This document shows positions 43,895 to 54,340 of a DNA stretch of 64,000 nt, piece after piece. The stretch's first letter is position 1. Each line of letters starts with the position of its first letter. The notes beneath the pieces are model-generated. The model saw only the letters and a program-made list of their open reading frames with translations, had not been told where the DNA came from and made no database searches. Made by a program: the position numbers and the translations under genes. This DNA comes from Drosophila pseudoobscura (lineage: Eukaryota > Arthropoda > Insecta > Diptera > Drosophilidae), in assembly GCF_009870125.1 (NCBI RefSeq), contig NC_046681.1, positions 13,653,001 through 13,717,000 of the forward strand. The letters run 5' to 3'.

Positions 43895-43917
43895 ACGCCT
43901 TTTATGGGAGCTCCATG

Positions 43918-44442
43918 CTACTGTTTGGAGTAGCCGGTCTTGGTCTTGCGATTGAGGAACTTGTACAGATACAGAATGCGCTTCTGCATATCCCTCCACT
44001 TGGTGGGCCGTGCAATCGGGTATTTGCTCTTCTCCAGCAGGCGTCGTTTGCGCAGCAGCACCTGGTACTCGTTGCCAGAGACACCACGCAGCCATGACGG
44101 CACCGAGTACATCACTCGCACCGGATGCAGTCGATCGTTGCCCAGAATGTCAATGTAGTCATTCTGGCCGAAAAGGGCGCGTTTTTCTGACCACGGGTTC
44201 TTCGGGCGGTAGACGGGCATCGGCAGCTTCTGTCCGTTGTCCAAATGGGGAAGCAGACCACTCTTGAAGATCTTATCCTTGTAGCCATAGCGACGCACTG
44301 TAGGACCGCGTGCTCGTCGCTCGGCATGCGAAAGTTGTCGCACCGTTGTGGATGTGGCGGAGATCGCAGGCAGAGGATTGCTGCCGGCCGACAGGAGCGT
44401 GACTCTGCACAGCTTTTGAATTGTGTTACTAAGCCAGGACAT
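43918..44442 (-). CDS. mRpL51: mitochondrial ribosomal protein L51
   Basis: An intronless 174-residue protein starting [17 protein letters not shown], an amphipathic basic leader fitting a mitochondrial targeting sequence. The mL51 core follows: [17 protein letters not shown], then [19 protein letters not shown] and a Lys/Arg-rich C-terminal part ([28 protein letters not shown]). It is a component of the large subunit of the mitochondrial ribosome. The length matches the fly orthologue as remembered. It shares a 194-bp divergent promoter with Uba4. Confidence 0.9.
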   Translation of the reverse strand: MSWLSNTIQKLCRVTLLSAGSNPLPAISATSTTVRQLSHAERRARGPTVRRYGYKDKIFKSGLLPHLDNGQKLPMPVYRPKNPWSEKRALFGQNDYIDILGNDRLHPVRVMYSVPSWLRGVSGNEYQVLLRKRRLLEKSKYPIARPTKWRDMQKRILYLYKFLNRKTKTGYSKQ

Positions 44443-44636
44443 GGGTTTGATTTAATTTATGATTAGATAATTGTAAACAGACTTCAAACTCCTCAAGAAA
44501 AAGCAGAGGAACAGCTGTTCGCATCGATAAGCAGCCTATCGAGTTTGCCGGTAACAAGCCGATTACCTATCGAGCATCAGCTGATGGGAGAAATCTTTAA
44601 TTTTCGCACTTTGTAAATATATTTTTGCTTTTATTA
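44443..44636. promoter_or_regulatory. bidirectional promoter mRpL51 / Uba4 with three CGATA cores
   Basis: The 194-bp spacer separates diverging start codons. ATCGATAA at 44523-44530 is DRE-like. CCTATCGAG is repeated exactly at 44535-44543 and 44566-44574. Together they give three CGATA cores in about 50 bp, a BEAF-32/DREF-type cluster. Confidence 0.55.
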
Positions 44637-45992
44637 ATGATCGACTCCGAGGCACTGGAAAGCGAGAGGGTCAAGCTGAAGCGAGACATTGCTGATCTGC
44701 GGGCCAACCTCAACAGGAAGGAGCAATGTCTTCGCGAGTTGGAGGCGGCCATAGCCGCCGGCGAGGACAGTGATGAAGCGGAAGAGTCGTCCAATGACAT
44801 GCCCACACCTCAGACCAAACTCACCAACGACGACATAGCCCGATATAGCAGACAGTTGATTCTCCAGGACTTTGGAGTCCAAGGCCAGTTGAAGCTGAAG
44901 AACAGCTCCGTGCTGATTGTGGGTATGGGAGGATTGGGTTGTCCGGCCGCCCAGTACCTGGTGGCAGCCGGTTGCGGACACCTAGGCCTCATCGACTACG
45001 ACGAGGTGGAGCGGAGCAATCTGCATCGTCAGATCCTGCACTCGGAGCACCGCTGCGGCATGTCCAAGGCTGAGTCTGCAAGGATTGCTCTGCTGGAACT
45101 TAATTCGCACTGTCAGATACGCTGCCACTCGCGTCTGATCAACAGCATGAATGCCATGCACATTATACGACCTTATGACGTGGTCCTGGACTGCAGTGAC
45201 AATGTGGCTACCCGTTACCTGCTGAACGACGCCTGTGTGATGCTCCGCAAGCCTCTGGTCTCAGGGAGCGCGCTGAAGATGGATGGACAGCTGACCGTGT
45301 ATGGCTATGGGCAGGGACCTTGCTACCGGTGCATCTATCCGGTGCCTCCGCCACCCGAAGCAGTCACCAACTGTGGTGATGGCGGCGTTCTAGGCGCCGT
45401 GACAGGAATCATTGGAGCCATGCAGGCCCTGGAGGCCATTAAGGTGATAATCGGCTTGGGCGATGTGATGTCCGGACGTCTGCTCATCTTCGATGGCAGC
45501 AGCTTTATGTTCCGCAATATCCGGATACGCACCAAACGACCCAACTGTCACGTGTGCTCTGCTCAGCCCCTAATCACGGAACTAATCGACTACGAGATGT
45601 TCTGCGGAATGCATGCGACTGACAAAGACAATCCCCTGGACCTACTAGAGCCGGATCAGCGACTGGAGGTAAAGGAATACCATCAGAAGCTACAGTCGCA
45701 GCCACATCTGCTGCTCGATGTACGGCCTCCGGCAGAGTTCGAGATTTGTCAGCTGCCCAGGTCCATCAATGTGCCACTGAGTGAAATCCTAGACGACAGC
45801 TACCTAAAACGTTTCGCCAAGCAGCTGGAGGACAAGGAATTACCCATAGTACTGCTCTGTAGGCGTGGCAACGATTCCCAAATCGCTGTTCAGCATATTA
45901 AAAATCGATTTCCCGCACATTCCATCCGGGATCTGGTTGGTGGGCTGCATGCTTGGACAGGCAGTGTGGACGCTACTTTTCCTATTTACTAA
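44637..45992 (+). CDS. Uba4: Uba4/MOCS3, adenylyltransferase and sulfurtransferase
   Basis: An intronless 451-residue protein. The frame is open a few codons further 5' but has no ATG before 44637 ([10 protein letters not shown]). A short coiled coil is followed by an E1/ThiF domain with nucleotide-binding loop [13 protein letters not shown] (about 96-108) and [13 protein letters not shown]. The conserved catalytic region is [10 protein letters not shown] (about 244), and two CxxC zinc pairs (CYRC about 228, CHVC about 303) are present. A C-terminal rhodanese domain (about 340-451) has the active-site Cys in LLCRRGND (about 407). The enzyme adenylates and thiolates Urm1 and MOCS2A, serving tRNA wobble-uridine thiolation and molybdopterin synthesis. 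All key residues are present. Confidence 0.95.
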   Translation: MIDSEALESERVKLKRDIADLRANLNRKEQCLRELEAAIAAGEDSDEAEESSNDMPTPQTKLTNDDIARYSRQLILQDFGVQGQLKLKNSSVLIVGMGGLGCPAAQYLVAAGCGHLGLIDYDEVERSNLHRQILHSEHRCGMSKAESARIALLELNSHCQIRCHSRLINSMNAMHIIRPYDVVLDCSDNVATRYLLNDACVMLRKPLVSGSALKMDGQLTVYGYGQGPCYRCIYPVPPPPEAVTNCGDGGVLGAVTGIIGAMQALEAIKVIIGLGDVMSGRLLIFDGSSFMFRNIRIRTKRPNCHVCSAQPLITELIDYEMFCGMHATDKDNPLDLLEPDQRLEVKEYHQKLQSQPHLLLDVRPPAEFEICQLPRSINVPLSEILDDSYLKRFAKQLEDKELPIVLLCRRGNDSQIAVQHIKNRFPAHSIRDLVGGLHAWTGSVDATFPIY

Positions 45993-46806
45993 TTCCAAGG
46001 AATATGTCTATGTTGCGTATATTTGGTTCCTGATTGAAGTGTACAATTTTCCCTCTTTTGTTTACTTATTGTTGGTATTTAAAAATAAAAGACAAGCTTA
46101 AATATGTACGTATGTATGTATAAAAATGCTCTTGGTTTCACGCCAGTTTACAGTTAACCCGATACCTTCGTTGAAAGCAGAGCACCTGGCGGCAATTCAG
46201 CACAAGCACTGGATAATGTGCCGGCAACAAAAAGAGCAACAAATAACGAAGCCAGATTGGCGGCAGGTGTAATATTCCGGCTCACGCGCACCTTAAGGCA
46301 GATTGTGAATGAATGTGTAACTGAATGCATTTCGTTTTTAAAGAATATCGACATCGAATTAGCATGTGCTGCATGCATGAGTGTGTGTCTGTGTGTGTGT
46401 ATGTGTGTGTGTTCTAGTGCATTGATACAGTCATAAAAGCAGTCCCCGGCAGCCGGAAATATTTAAATGTTCCCTGTAGCTGGAGGCAGAAACACTCAGT
46501 AATCTCTGGAATTATTCTCTTTGTTAGGTAAGCATAAATAATTATTTGTATAATAAATTCAAAGTGCAAAGTAGCAGGCCTCAATTGATAAGACAGAGCC
46601 TCTATTTGAGCTGGGAATGGCGGCCACAAAGCAGTAGACAAACAGTTTATTTGCAGTCTACAGTGGACTGCTGACAAGAATAGCTGCGAAAAGTTAACGC
46701 TCGTCAGGAAAGCAGTGGCGGCCCGCCACCAGAGAAAAGTATTTGCGCCAAGAAAAGCAGTATACAGTGGATTCCCGCCAAAAGAAGCAGTGGGCATTGA
46801 ATTACG
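45993..46806 (+). other. Uba4 3' end and Acer upstream region
   Basis: AATAAA at 46084-46089 is a good Uba4 poly(A) signal, 92 bp after the stop. A (GT)n run lies at about 46381-46411. From about 46600 the CAGTGG-like elements recur upstream of the Acer ATG; no TATA/initiator pair is convincing. Confidence 0.45.
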
Positions 46807-48898
46807 ATGGAAAAAATACAAATTATTTGGGTTTTGTCCCTTCTGTTGGTCTTTCTGGCGCGGGTAAGTTAAAGGACTCCATAGAATACTCATTGCCTAC
46901 CATATCACAACAATTGTATTCGCGTCTCAGCTGCCTGACGGTTTGGCCACGGACAATTCATGTTCAGTCTCCACCTTGGATGCCCGTCGTTTCTTTGAGC
47001 GTGAAAATGAATTGCTGCGCCAGCGTTACCACGAGGAATACCTGGCTAGCTACACCTACAACACCAATGTGACCGATGACAATCGCCAGGCTATGATTGC
47101 TGTCTATGCACGTAACGCTGTACAAAACAAACAGCTGGCCCAGAAAATCAAATCCTCCGACTACCATCTGTCCGAGGATGCAGACATACGCAGGCAGGCA
47201 CTCCACCTGTCCAAGATGGGAGCATCTGCCCTCAATACTGAGGATTATCTGGCCCTGCAGAATGCCATCAGCTCGATGCAGTCGAATTATGCCACAACCA
47301 ATGTGTGCTCCTATACGAACCGCAGCGACTGCTCGCTGACGCTGGAGCCGCATATTCAGGAGCGTCTCTCGAATAGCCGCGATCCAGCAGAGTTGGCCTG
47401 GTATTGGCGCGAGTGGTACGACAAGGCAGGCACCTCACAGAAAGATAACTTTGCCGAGTACGTGCGACTCACCCGCAAGGCGGCCCATCTAAATGGTGAG
47501 TGTTCCGAGCGATAACCTCCTGTCTGGCCTCTCTAATGGGTGAAATATATTCTATTTATATAGATCATCGTTCGTATGCCGATTACTGGGTGCAGTTCTA
47601 TGAGGATGCCGACTTTGAGAGACAACTGGATGCTAGTTTCAAGCAACTGCTTCCCTTCTACAGGCAGATCCACGGCTATGTCAGATACCGACTGCGCCAG
47701 CATTATGGCGAGGATGTGGTCCCCGCAGAGGGTAACATACCCATGCATCTGCTGGGCAACATGTGGGCTCAGTCGTGGAACGAAGTGATTGATCTCTTCA
47801 CACCCTATCCGGAGAAACCCTTTGTGGATGTCAAGGCCGAAATGGTGCAACAGAACTACACGGTCCAGAAGCTATTCGAGTTGGGCGACCAGTTCTTTCA
47901 GAGTCTGGGCATGCGGGCATTGCCGCCGAGCTTCTGGAACCTGAGTTTGATTACCCGCCCCGATGATCGTCAAGTAGTTTGTCACGCCTCCGCCTGGGAC
48001 TTTTATCAAGACAGCGATGTGAGAATCAAAATGTGCACTGAGGTGGACATGCACTACTTCTTTGTGGTCCACCATGAACTGGGACACATTCAATACTACC
48101 TGCAGTATGAACAGCAGCCGGCTGTCTTCAGAGGAGCTCCCAATCCCGGCTTTCACGAGGCTGTGGGCGATGTCATCGCGCTGTCAGTGATGTCGGCGAA
48201 GCATTTGAAAAGCATTGGCCTGACCGACAATGGCCGGCTGGACGAGAAGAGTCGCATCAATGAGCTGTTTAAGCAAGCCCTCTCGAAGATTGTGTTCCTG
48301 CCCTTTGGCTATACCATGGATAAATATCGATATGCCGTCTTCCGCAACGAAATCGAGGAACCGCAATGGAACTGCGGCTTCTGGCAAATGAGATCCGAAT
48401 ACGGTGGCGTCGAGCCGCCCGTGTCGCGCACAGACAAGGACTTTGATCCGCCGGCCAAGTATCACATCGATGCGGATGTCGAATATCTGCGCTACTTTGC
48501 CGCCCACATATTTCAGTTCCAGTTTCACAAGGCCCTCTGCAGCCTGGCCGGCCAGTATGCCCCCAACGACAGTCGGCGCACCCTGGACAATTGCGACATA
48601 TTTGGCAGCAAGGAGGCGGGTCGTGCATTGAGCAAATTCCTGTCGCACGGCAGCAGCCGCCACTGGAAGGAAGTCTTGCAGGAGTTTACAGGCGAAACGG
48701 AAATGGACACATCCGCCCTCTTGGAATACTTTGATCCGCTTTATCAGTGGCTCAAGCAAGAGAACAGTCGACTGGGCGTACCCTTGGGCTGGGGCGAGAC
48801 GAACAGTAAGTATTTAAAGTTCCTTTTTGATTGGTGTATAATGTTTTATAATTGTTGCAGAGATCCCAACCGACTGCTGTGGACAGTTTAGCACTTAA
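46807..48898 (+). CDS. Acer: Acer, angiotensin-converting-enzyme-related peptidase
   Basis: Four exons, 46807-46863, 46931-47495, 47564-48805 and 48861-48898, give about 633 residues. Exon 1 encodes only the signal peptide (MEKIQIIWVLSLLLVFLA), followed by an M2-family single catalytic domain. The zinc motif HHELGH is at about 376-381 with the third ligand in HEAVGD (about 405). FWNLS, CHASAWDF, MCTEVDMHYFF and LSHGSSRHWKEVLQEF are family blocks. No C-terminal membrane anchor is present; the protein ends CCGQFST, so it is secreted, unlike mammalian somatic ACE. Active-site residues are intact, so it should be a catalytic dipeptidyl carboxypeptidase. Melanogaster Acer is expressed in embryonic heart and adult head. 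The short last exon was chosen because both its phase and the Cys-rich ending fit. Confidence 0.93.
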
Positions 48899-50820
48899 GA
48901 ACCATTAGACTTGACAAAACTTAACTTTGTAATTAATTACATGACTCCAATTGATATTTAAATTGATATTTATTGTATCGATTCGTTCGTATCGCGTTCT
49001 TTCGTTTCCATTACTAATCAATTTTCCATTACATAATACACTTTATAACGATATCATTATCATCATCCTCTACCCATCCTATCCATCTCTTGCTACATTC
49101 AGAAAACAAAAAAAGTTTTATATAAATTATGTTTGTGTCACCTCATTTTGCAATTAAAAACGTTTTACAATTGAACAATCGCACACAAAATTGTATATTT
49201 GTTTCGTATTTCAGTGTAAATTTTCGATATTATGCTTGCCTTTTTTGTACACAGCACTTATGTATGTAAGCTTTCAAAAGTTCATCTCAAAGTTGTATGT
49301 TGGATGAGGAAAACCTTTGAATAGCTTGGCTTATAAGTGATACATCGAGTGGGACTAGGCTTTATGAAGAGACTTCCATCTAAAGAATGTTGTCTTAAAA
49401 GAATTAGCTCCTATTTGAAAGGGATATTAGCTTAAATAAGGCTTTGGGAATTACATCTGATCTTCACGAGGTTACGAATGATTTCTTTTGAAGATGATTC
49501 TTGAAATTTTAATAAATAAATTCTATTAAAAACTTTTGTTTTGAATGCCTTAATAATATATGTTGTTCTCGGATATTTATTTCTTAGAAGATGTATACCT
49601 TGCACCAAAGTCTCTTGCTCGATGTATCCTATATATACCCTATAAGCAAAGCTATTCAAAAATGTAGCTCAATGTTTGAATTTCATGTTTTGTGCTGCAG
49701 TGTGTATTTTATGAGTATTACCGATGTTTTGTTGTTTGATTTTTAGTCTCTTTTAAAATTGTATAATGAATACAAAATAAAGAAAATTTGATTCGAATAA
49801 AAGTTATGTGTGTGGATCCGATTTCCAAATAGTTTACCAATTTTTAGTAGAGTTTTTTGTTTAGTTAAAACATAGCAGCTAAGAACTATCAATAAATATT
49901 GGAAATTTGTTCGATTAGGTAATATATAAGTGTCCCGAGTTTTTTTTTTTGCATATGTAATAGGAAATACCCCATGGTATTCTCCGCTTTCCCTTTTAGA
50001 TGGTAAATTTTATTTATGTATATAATAGTTGTATACAGTGCGTTTCTCGACTAAAAGGCAGTTAAAAGTTCACGAAAATTGCAAGAGAAATACTCTAACA
50101 ATTCAATTTTTCAAAATCAGTCGATTTTTTGCATATTTCATGTATTTGATGGTTGAATAGGTGATATGATAGGGTTTATCTAAAAAAAAAATACTGGAAC
50201 TGCCTTTATGTTCGCGTAACGCACGGTATAAATGCTCGGGTGGATTGCTCCAATATTTGAGCTTTACATATAAATGCCTTAGATGTTTTTGGGAGTTTTA
50301 ATGATAGGATTATTAGATTAACAGTAAGATCAGCTAGGTTTTTCTTTTGTTTTGTTTTGAGATACAGATGCAATATATACTATATATATAATCGTTAAGA
50401 CTTAACAAGGGGCTATCAAATTATATCATAGATAAATATCCACGCGCGTGTCTATATATGTATATTTAGGCCAAGAGTTTAGTTTTGGTTAGTGCTAAGT
50501 GAATTGGAACAATTTGTTTTTTAGTTTTTCTTTTTTTGGATAGTATTTTGAATGCATTTTAACAAAACACAAATAAATAGCAGTTCTAGTTCTATGAATT
50601 CGATGCGGAATTTCTTTGTTTTTCTTTGCATGCGTTTCTCAAGCGTTACTTTTAGGTTTATACAAATCAAGTAATACATAGATGTATATTAAGGATCTTA
50701 TCCTTTACTACTTAGAGATTATTATTGAATACAATTTCTGTTTATTTTTTTCTTTTTTTGTTTTTGTTATAATTTAATATTAAACGTTTGAAAAGTTCTC
50801 GCGCTTCATTTGTAAACATT
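48899..50820. other. AT-rich intergenic DNA, convergent 3' ends of Acer and lmg
   Basis: No coding frame. The sequence is AT-rich with poly-T runs and several AATAAA hexamers on the + strand (for example about 49777 and 49796) that could serve Acer. Nothing else recognised. Confidence 0.45.
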
Positions 50821-50826
50821 TTTATT
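50821..50826 (-). terminator. candidate lmg transcript polyadenylation signal
   Basis: AATAAA on the minus strand lies about 250 bp after the lmgB stop. Confidence 0.4.
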
Positions 50827-51077
50827 TGTTGTGTGTTTGATTCTTTTTCTGGGTTTTTTGTTTGCTTTCGTTTTGCTAAAATATCAAAAACGAAATGGAG
50901 GAGGAGGAGTAATGGCAAGCTTTGTTTGAGATGTGTGTGAGTTTTTCATCGAGTTTTTTTTTAAATTTTGAATTGACTCTTGAAGATATTTCCCCGTCTA
51001 ATTGACCTTTTTGCGAAAGGTATTCATCTGCCTTTTGTGTTGTTCTTGGACTCAGTTTAGTCCAAGAACGGGTTTTG

Positions 51078-52169
51078 TCATACAGGCCGCGAGTGATGGG
51101 CATTTGGATGAGGATGGGCATGTGGGTGTGGATGGGAATGATGTTGGGTGACGCTGCTAATGCTGTGATTGCTGCTACTGCTGCTCGCCCCCCCGCCGCC
51201 GCTGCCTTTGGCCCTTGTCGGTGGCGGCGGTGGCGGTGCCTGCCTCATGCGCTGCTGCAGGATACGCGGCAGCTGAGGATGCGCCTTGTGCTGTGCAGGT
51301 GGTGCGGGTGGTGGTGCTGGCCTTTGATGATAGTGGGGCGTCTGTTGAAGCTGCTGATGCTTGCCCATCGATGAGGCAGCCGACGAGGAGCCAGAGGTCC
51401 CCGATGTCGAGCTGGTTGACGCATGGGAAGTCGTCGAACCCGTTGCCAGTTTGGTGGGCAGCCCCCCACTAGCCGCCGGCGAGGCCATGGTCCTGGGCAC
51501 CGGCGCGTCTATCAGCTTCGGGCCCACCACGGGCGCATAGGAGCCGTCATCCTCGTCCGAGGACAATGAGTTGGCATCGGAGGGTGTCCGCGATCGCGAC
51601 GGTGGCGACATGGCATCCTGCTCCTGCAGAAACACCCGAAATCCCTGTATCGATTCGTTCAAGGCCCATAACTGCGAAAGCAGCGACAAATCCAACTGCC
51701 GCAGGCCGTACATTTCACGGCGGAGTATGGCCAACTGGTTGTCGATCGTCGATGATGAGGCTCCAGTGCTGCTAGAGCTGTTGGTGGGCGTGTGCTGTTG
51801 ACTTCCGGATGCCACACCCGGACCAGCACTGTGTGTGGAGGAGGCGCGACTGTGCACAGACTCCCGATCGCTGAGCGACTCCTGGGTAGAGGAGAGGCTC
51901 CCATGACGCTGACTATGATGACCGTTGTAGCTGCGATTCCTGGCCGCTGCCGCTGATGTGGAGGGACCCAAATAGAGGTCCCCGGCGGCGGCGGTCAGGG
52001 TGACCACACTCGCCGACGGCGAGGCGGTATGGGATGTGTGCTGTTGATGTGAGGCGGTGGCTACGGCAGCGGCAGCGGCGGCGGCGGCAGAGCTCAGACT
52101 TTTTGGCAGTGGAGGCAGACCACTCAGCGAATGCTGTGGATGCTGTTGAGGATCGCTGTTGTCCATCAT
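51078..52169 (-). CDS. lmgB: lmgB, FAM89/LRAP25-like protein
   Basis: An intronless 363-residue frame starting MMDNSDPQQHPQHSLSGLPP. It is mostly low complexity: Ala run, Ser/Thr-rich, poly-Pro near 290-315 and a His-rich C-terminus. One conserved helical block lies at about 145-185 (QLAILRREMYGLRQLDLSLL, then SQLWALNESIQGF), which matches the core of the FAM89/LRAP25 family. Vertebrate FAM89 proteins are small adaptors linked to actin and polarity regulation; the fly role is unknown to me. The start lies 111 bp downstream of the lmgA stop with no promoter in between, which implies translation from a shared dicistronic mRNA. Confidence 0.82.
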   Translation of the reverse strand: MMDNSDPQQHPQHSLSGLPPLPKSLSSAAAAAAAAVATASHQQHTSHTASPSASVVTLTAAAGDLYLGPSTSAAAARNRSYNGHHSQRHGSLSSTQESLSDRESVHSRASSTHSAGPGVASGSQQHTPTNSSSSTGASSSTIDNQLAILRREMYGLRQLDLSLLSQLWALNESIQGFRVFLQEQDAMSPPSRSRTPSDANSLSSDEDDGSYAPVVGPKLIDAPVPRTMASPAASGGLPTKLATGSTTSHASTSSTSGTSGSSSAASSMGKHQQLQQTPHYHQRPAPPPAPPAQHKAHPQLPRILQQRMRQAPPPPPPTRAKGSGGGGASSSSSNHSISSVTQHHSHPHPHAHPHPNAHHSRPV

Positions 52170-52280
52170 TTGGTTGGGTTTTCGAGTAAGTTAACTCTTC
52201 TTCGTCTTGGTATTTTGCTATAGCTTTGCACTTGCTTCTCGTTCCTGCTACTCCACTCGTTTTCGCTTCCGATTCCTTGT

Positions 52281-52538
52281 TTAGTGTATATTGAATTTCC
52301 AACTTTGGCGGCACATGGGACACTGTTTGTTCAATGGTTGCAAGTTGAGCCACTTGACAATGCAATGCATGTGGAAACAATGGGAGCAGACACCCCACAC
52401 CAGGGGGCAATCGTCACCGGGCAGCGCACACTCTGGGCAAGTGCTCTCGAAGGACATGCGACAAATACCGCAATTCTCATCATTCGCTATCCAACGCCAA
52501 GTTGCAACTCCCGTCCATGACTTGATTGTTACTTTCAT
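52281..52538 (-). CDS. lmgA: Apc11 (lemming A), RING-H2 subunit of APC/C
   Basis: 85 residues from the ATG at 52538 (MKVTIKSWTGVATWRW); the frame 5' of it has only a GTG. The full RING-H2 is present: CGICRMSFESTCPEC, CPLVWGVCSHCFHMHC and CPMCRQSW, as in human APC11 (84 aa). Apc11 pairs with Apc2 (Morula) as the catalytic module of the anaphase-promoting complex, recruiting the E2 Vihar to ubiquitylate cyclins and securin. It is the first of two frames on the lmg transcript. Confidence 0.96.
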   Translation of the reverse strand: MKVTIKSWTGVATWRWIANDENCGICRMSFESTCPECALPGDDCPLVWGVCSHCFHMHCIVKWLNLQPLNKQCPMCRQSWKFNIH

Positions 52539-53198
52539 TTTGCGCACATTGGTTTACACTGGAAAATGTATCTGTATCTGCTGCAATGTCCGCGAATTGC
52601 AACAAATTTGTCCGTGACTGCTAAAAACGAATGCTGTCGCAATCTTCGTTGTTTTTCGCAAAAAAATATAGCGTTTTTTTTTTTCGCCTGTTCTGAAAAT
52701 AGGTCGTACGTAGTGATGGCTGAATTCTGTATCGATGTATTAAATCACCCCTAGCTAAGTGATCGATATGTGCATTAGCAGCTGCAGCGATAGCTGTTGT
52801 GAGTTGTAAACGTGTTTATGCTCTTTTATATTATAAAACTTGTAGGATATTTACGTATTTATATTCATTTTAGGAAATAAACTGTCAAGCTGAAGTTATA
52901 AACTTCAATTGAAATACTTTTGGAAGCAGTACAGATTTTAAAACGATAAAAATAAAAACAGTTTTATCACTATCGGTGTTTTTGTCCACAAGCAATCGGT
53001 GTGCTGCCACCACCAGCTGAGATCGCCTTTGAATTGTACAGATACAAATTTGTTTTTTCAATTTAATAGGAACTACGGACTATTTGGAAAAGTATAGATT
53101 GAGCGTGCGAATATCCTGAAATTTCCCACAACATCATAAGTAAGCGCTTCCAACAAATTGTGCTACTACAAAAGAAAACTAAACCAAAACCAATCACA
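52539..53198. other. lmg promoter region and spacer
   Basis: CGATA cores occur at 52730-52734 (reverse), 52764-52768 and 52788-52792, about 190-250 bp upstream of the Apc11 ATG. This resembles the BEAF-32/DRE clusters of the other housekeeping promoters here. No frame is supported. Confidence 0.45.
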
Positions 53199-54340
53199 GG
53201 ATTCATTCGGAACCAAGAGTGAAGTGCCAATGCGCCTTGATCAACATCAACCCATCACCAAGTTGTTCAGGTTTTCTGAGAACCAGTCAGTCGGCGTTGT
53301 CAAATCAATCCTGCACCCATCGGAGGTTCACTTGAGTGGCATCCATGCATATGTAACTAACAAATCCCTTTCCAGGGAGACGTATACATTCCGGAATGCA
53401 CTGATATGCCTAGAAGTCCTAGAAGATATTGCGTGATAAAACCAAAGTATTTCTGTATATGGACATATGTAGGTACTGTGAGGCTCGCATCCATACAACA
53501 AGTAAAGTAATGAAATTATTGAACTCGCGGAAAACAGAAAGAAAAGGTTCATGGGGGAAAACCTCTGCCTAAGACGATGCACGGAATGCAGAGGACATAA
53601 AAGTGAGAACGTCTCTTACTCGTTCTCGATTTAAACGAGGATTTCTGGATAGTCGTAATGGATTATCTGGACATATTAAACCAGCTAAGCTTTGCTTCTA
53701 CAAATGTGTATATTTATCGTTACAAACATATTGACACATCTCTCACGAGCATCTGGAAAAACTGCTGCAGATTGTTGGCGAGCATGTGGTTAGCTACGAG
53801 TCCGTATTGGATGACGATCGGCATTTTGGGGAGACACAGCACGAATATCGAAAATTTGAGAATGACCTTTCGACGGACCAGCAGCGGATGGGACAATCTA
53901 AACTGCCTGAAAATGCTCAAATCTTTGGAAGCTTATTTGGACTTTAAAGACGAGAAAGGGTTATGTTATGTTATGACCAATATGGCTGGATTATAGAATT
54001 CTAGAAATCCATTGGATTTGTGTATGCTATCCGGCAGTATAAAATACGAGCCGCAAGTCCATCGACATTATGACACCCTCTGAAGAGGAGACCTGGGGTA
54101 AAGCTTCCCACAATGTAAGCTGTGATCACTACGCATTAACCGATGAGAAGAAAGATTCGGGTATGTGTCTAGCTGATTTAAAAACAGGCATTTGTCAGCT
54201 GAATATGGTTATATTACTTAAAAAAAAGTATCATTTTTCCGCATTTATTGGTCATAACGCTGACGATCATTATCCGCTAGCCTATGAAATGCACTATTTT
54301 TTCGACCAGGTATTCGAGGAACTAAGTAAATCTAATTGAC
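53199..54340 (+). pseudogene. eroded coding remnant, possibly with a FLYWCH-like finger
   Basis: Protein-like stretches follow one another in several frames: VPMRLDQHQPITKLFRFSEN, ICRYCEARIHTTSKVMKLL, HLEKLLQIVGEHVVSYESVL, and a last open stretch at 54070-54339. The C..CEARIHT motif resembles the end of a FLYWCH zinc finger, found both in chromatin proteins and in Mutator-like transposases. No intact frame connects the parts and no consistent splice pattern was found. The source is unidentified. Confidence 0.4.

Noticed and set aside
51075-51374. + strand frame opposite lmgB
   Set aside because: It is a shadow of the poly-Pro/His coding region on the other strand.
54070-54339. 89-codon frame with a TATAAAAT 30 bp upstream
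   Set aside because: The TATA lies within protein-like remnant sequence and the ATG would be at the very 5' end of the RNA. It is more likely the last open part of the eroded remnant.
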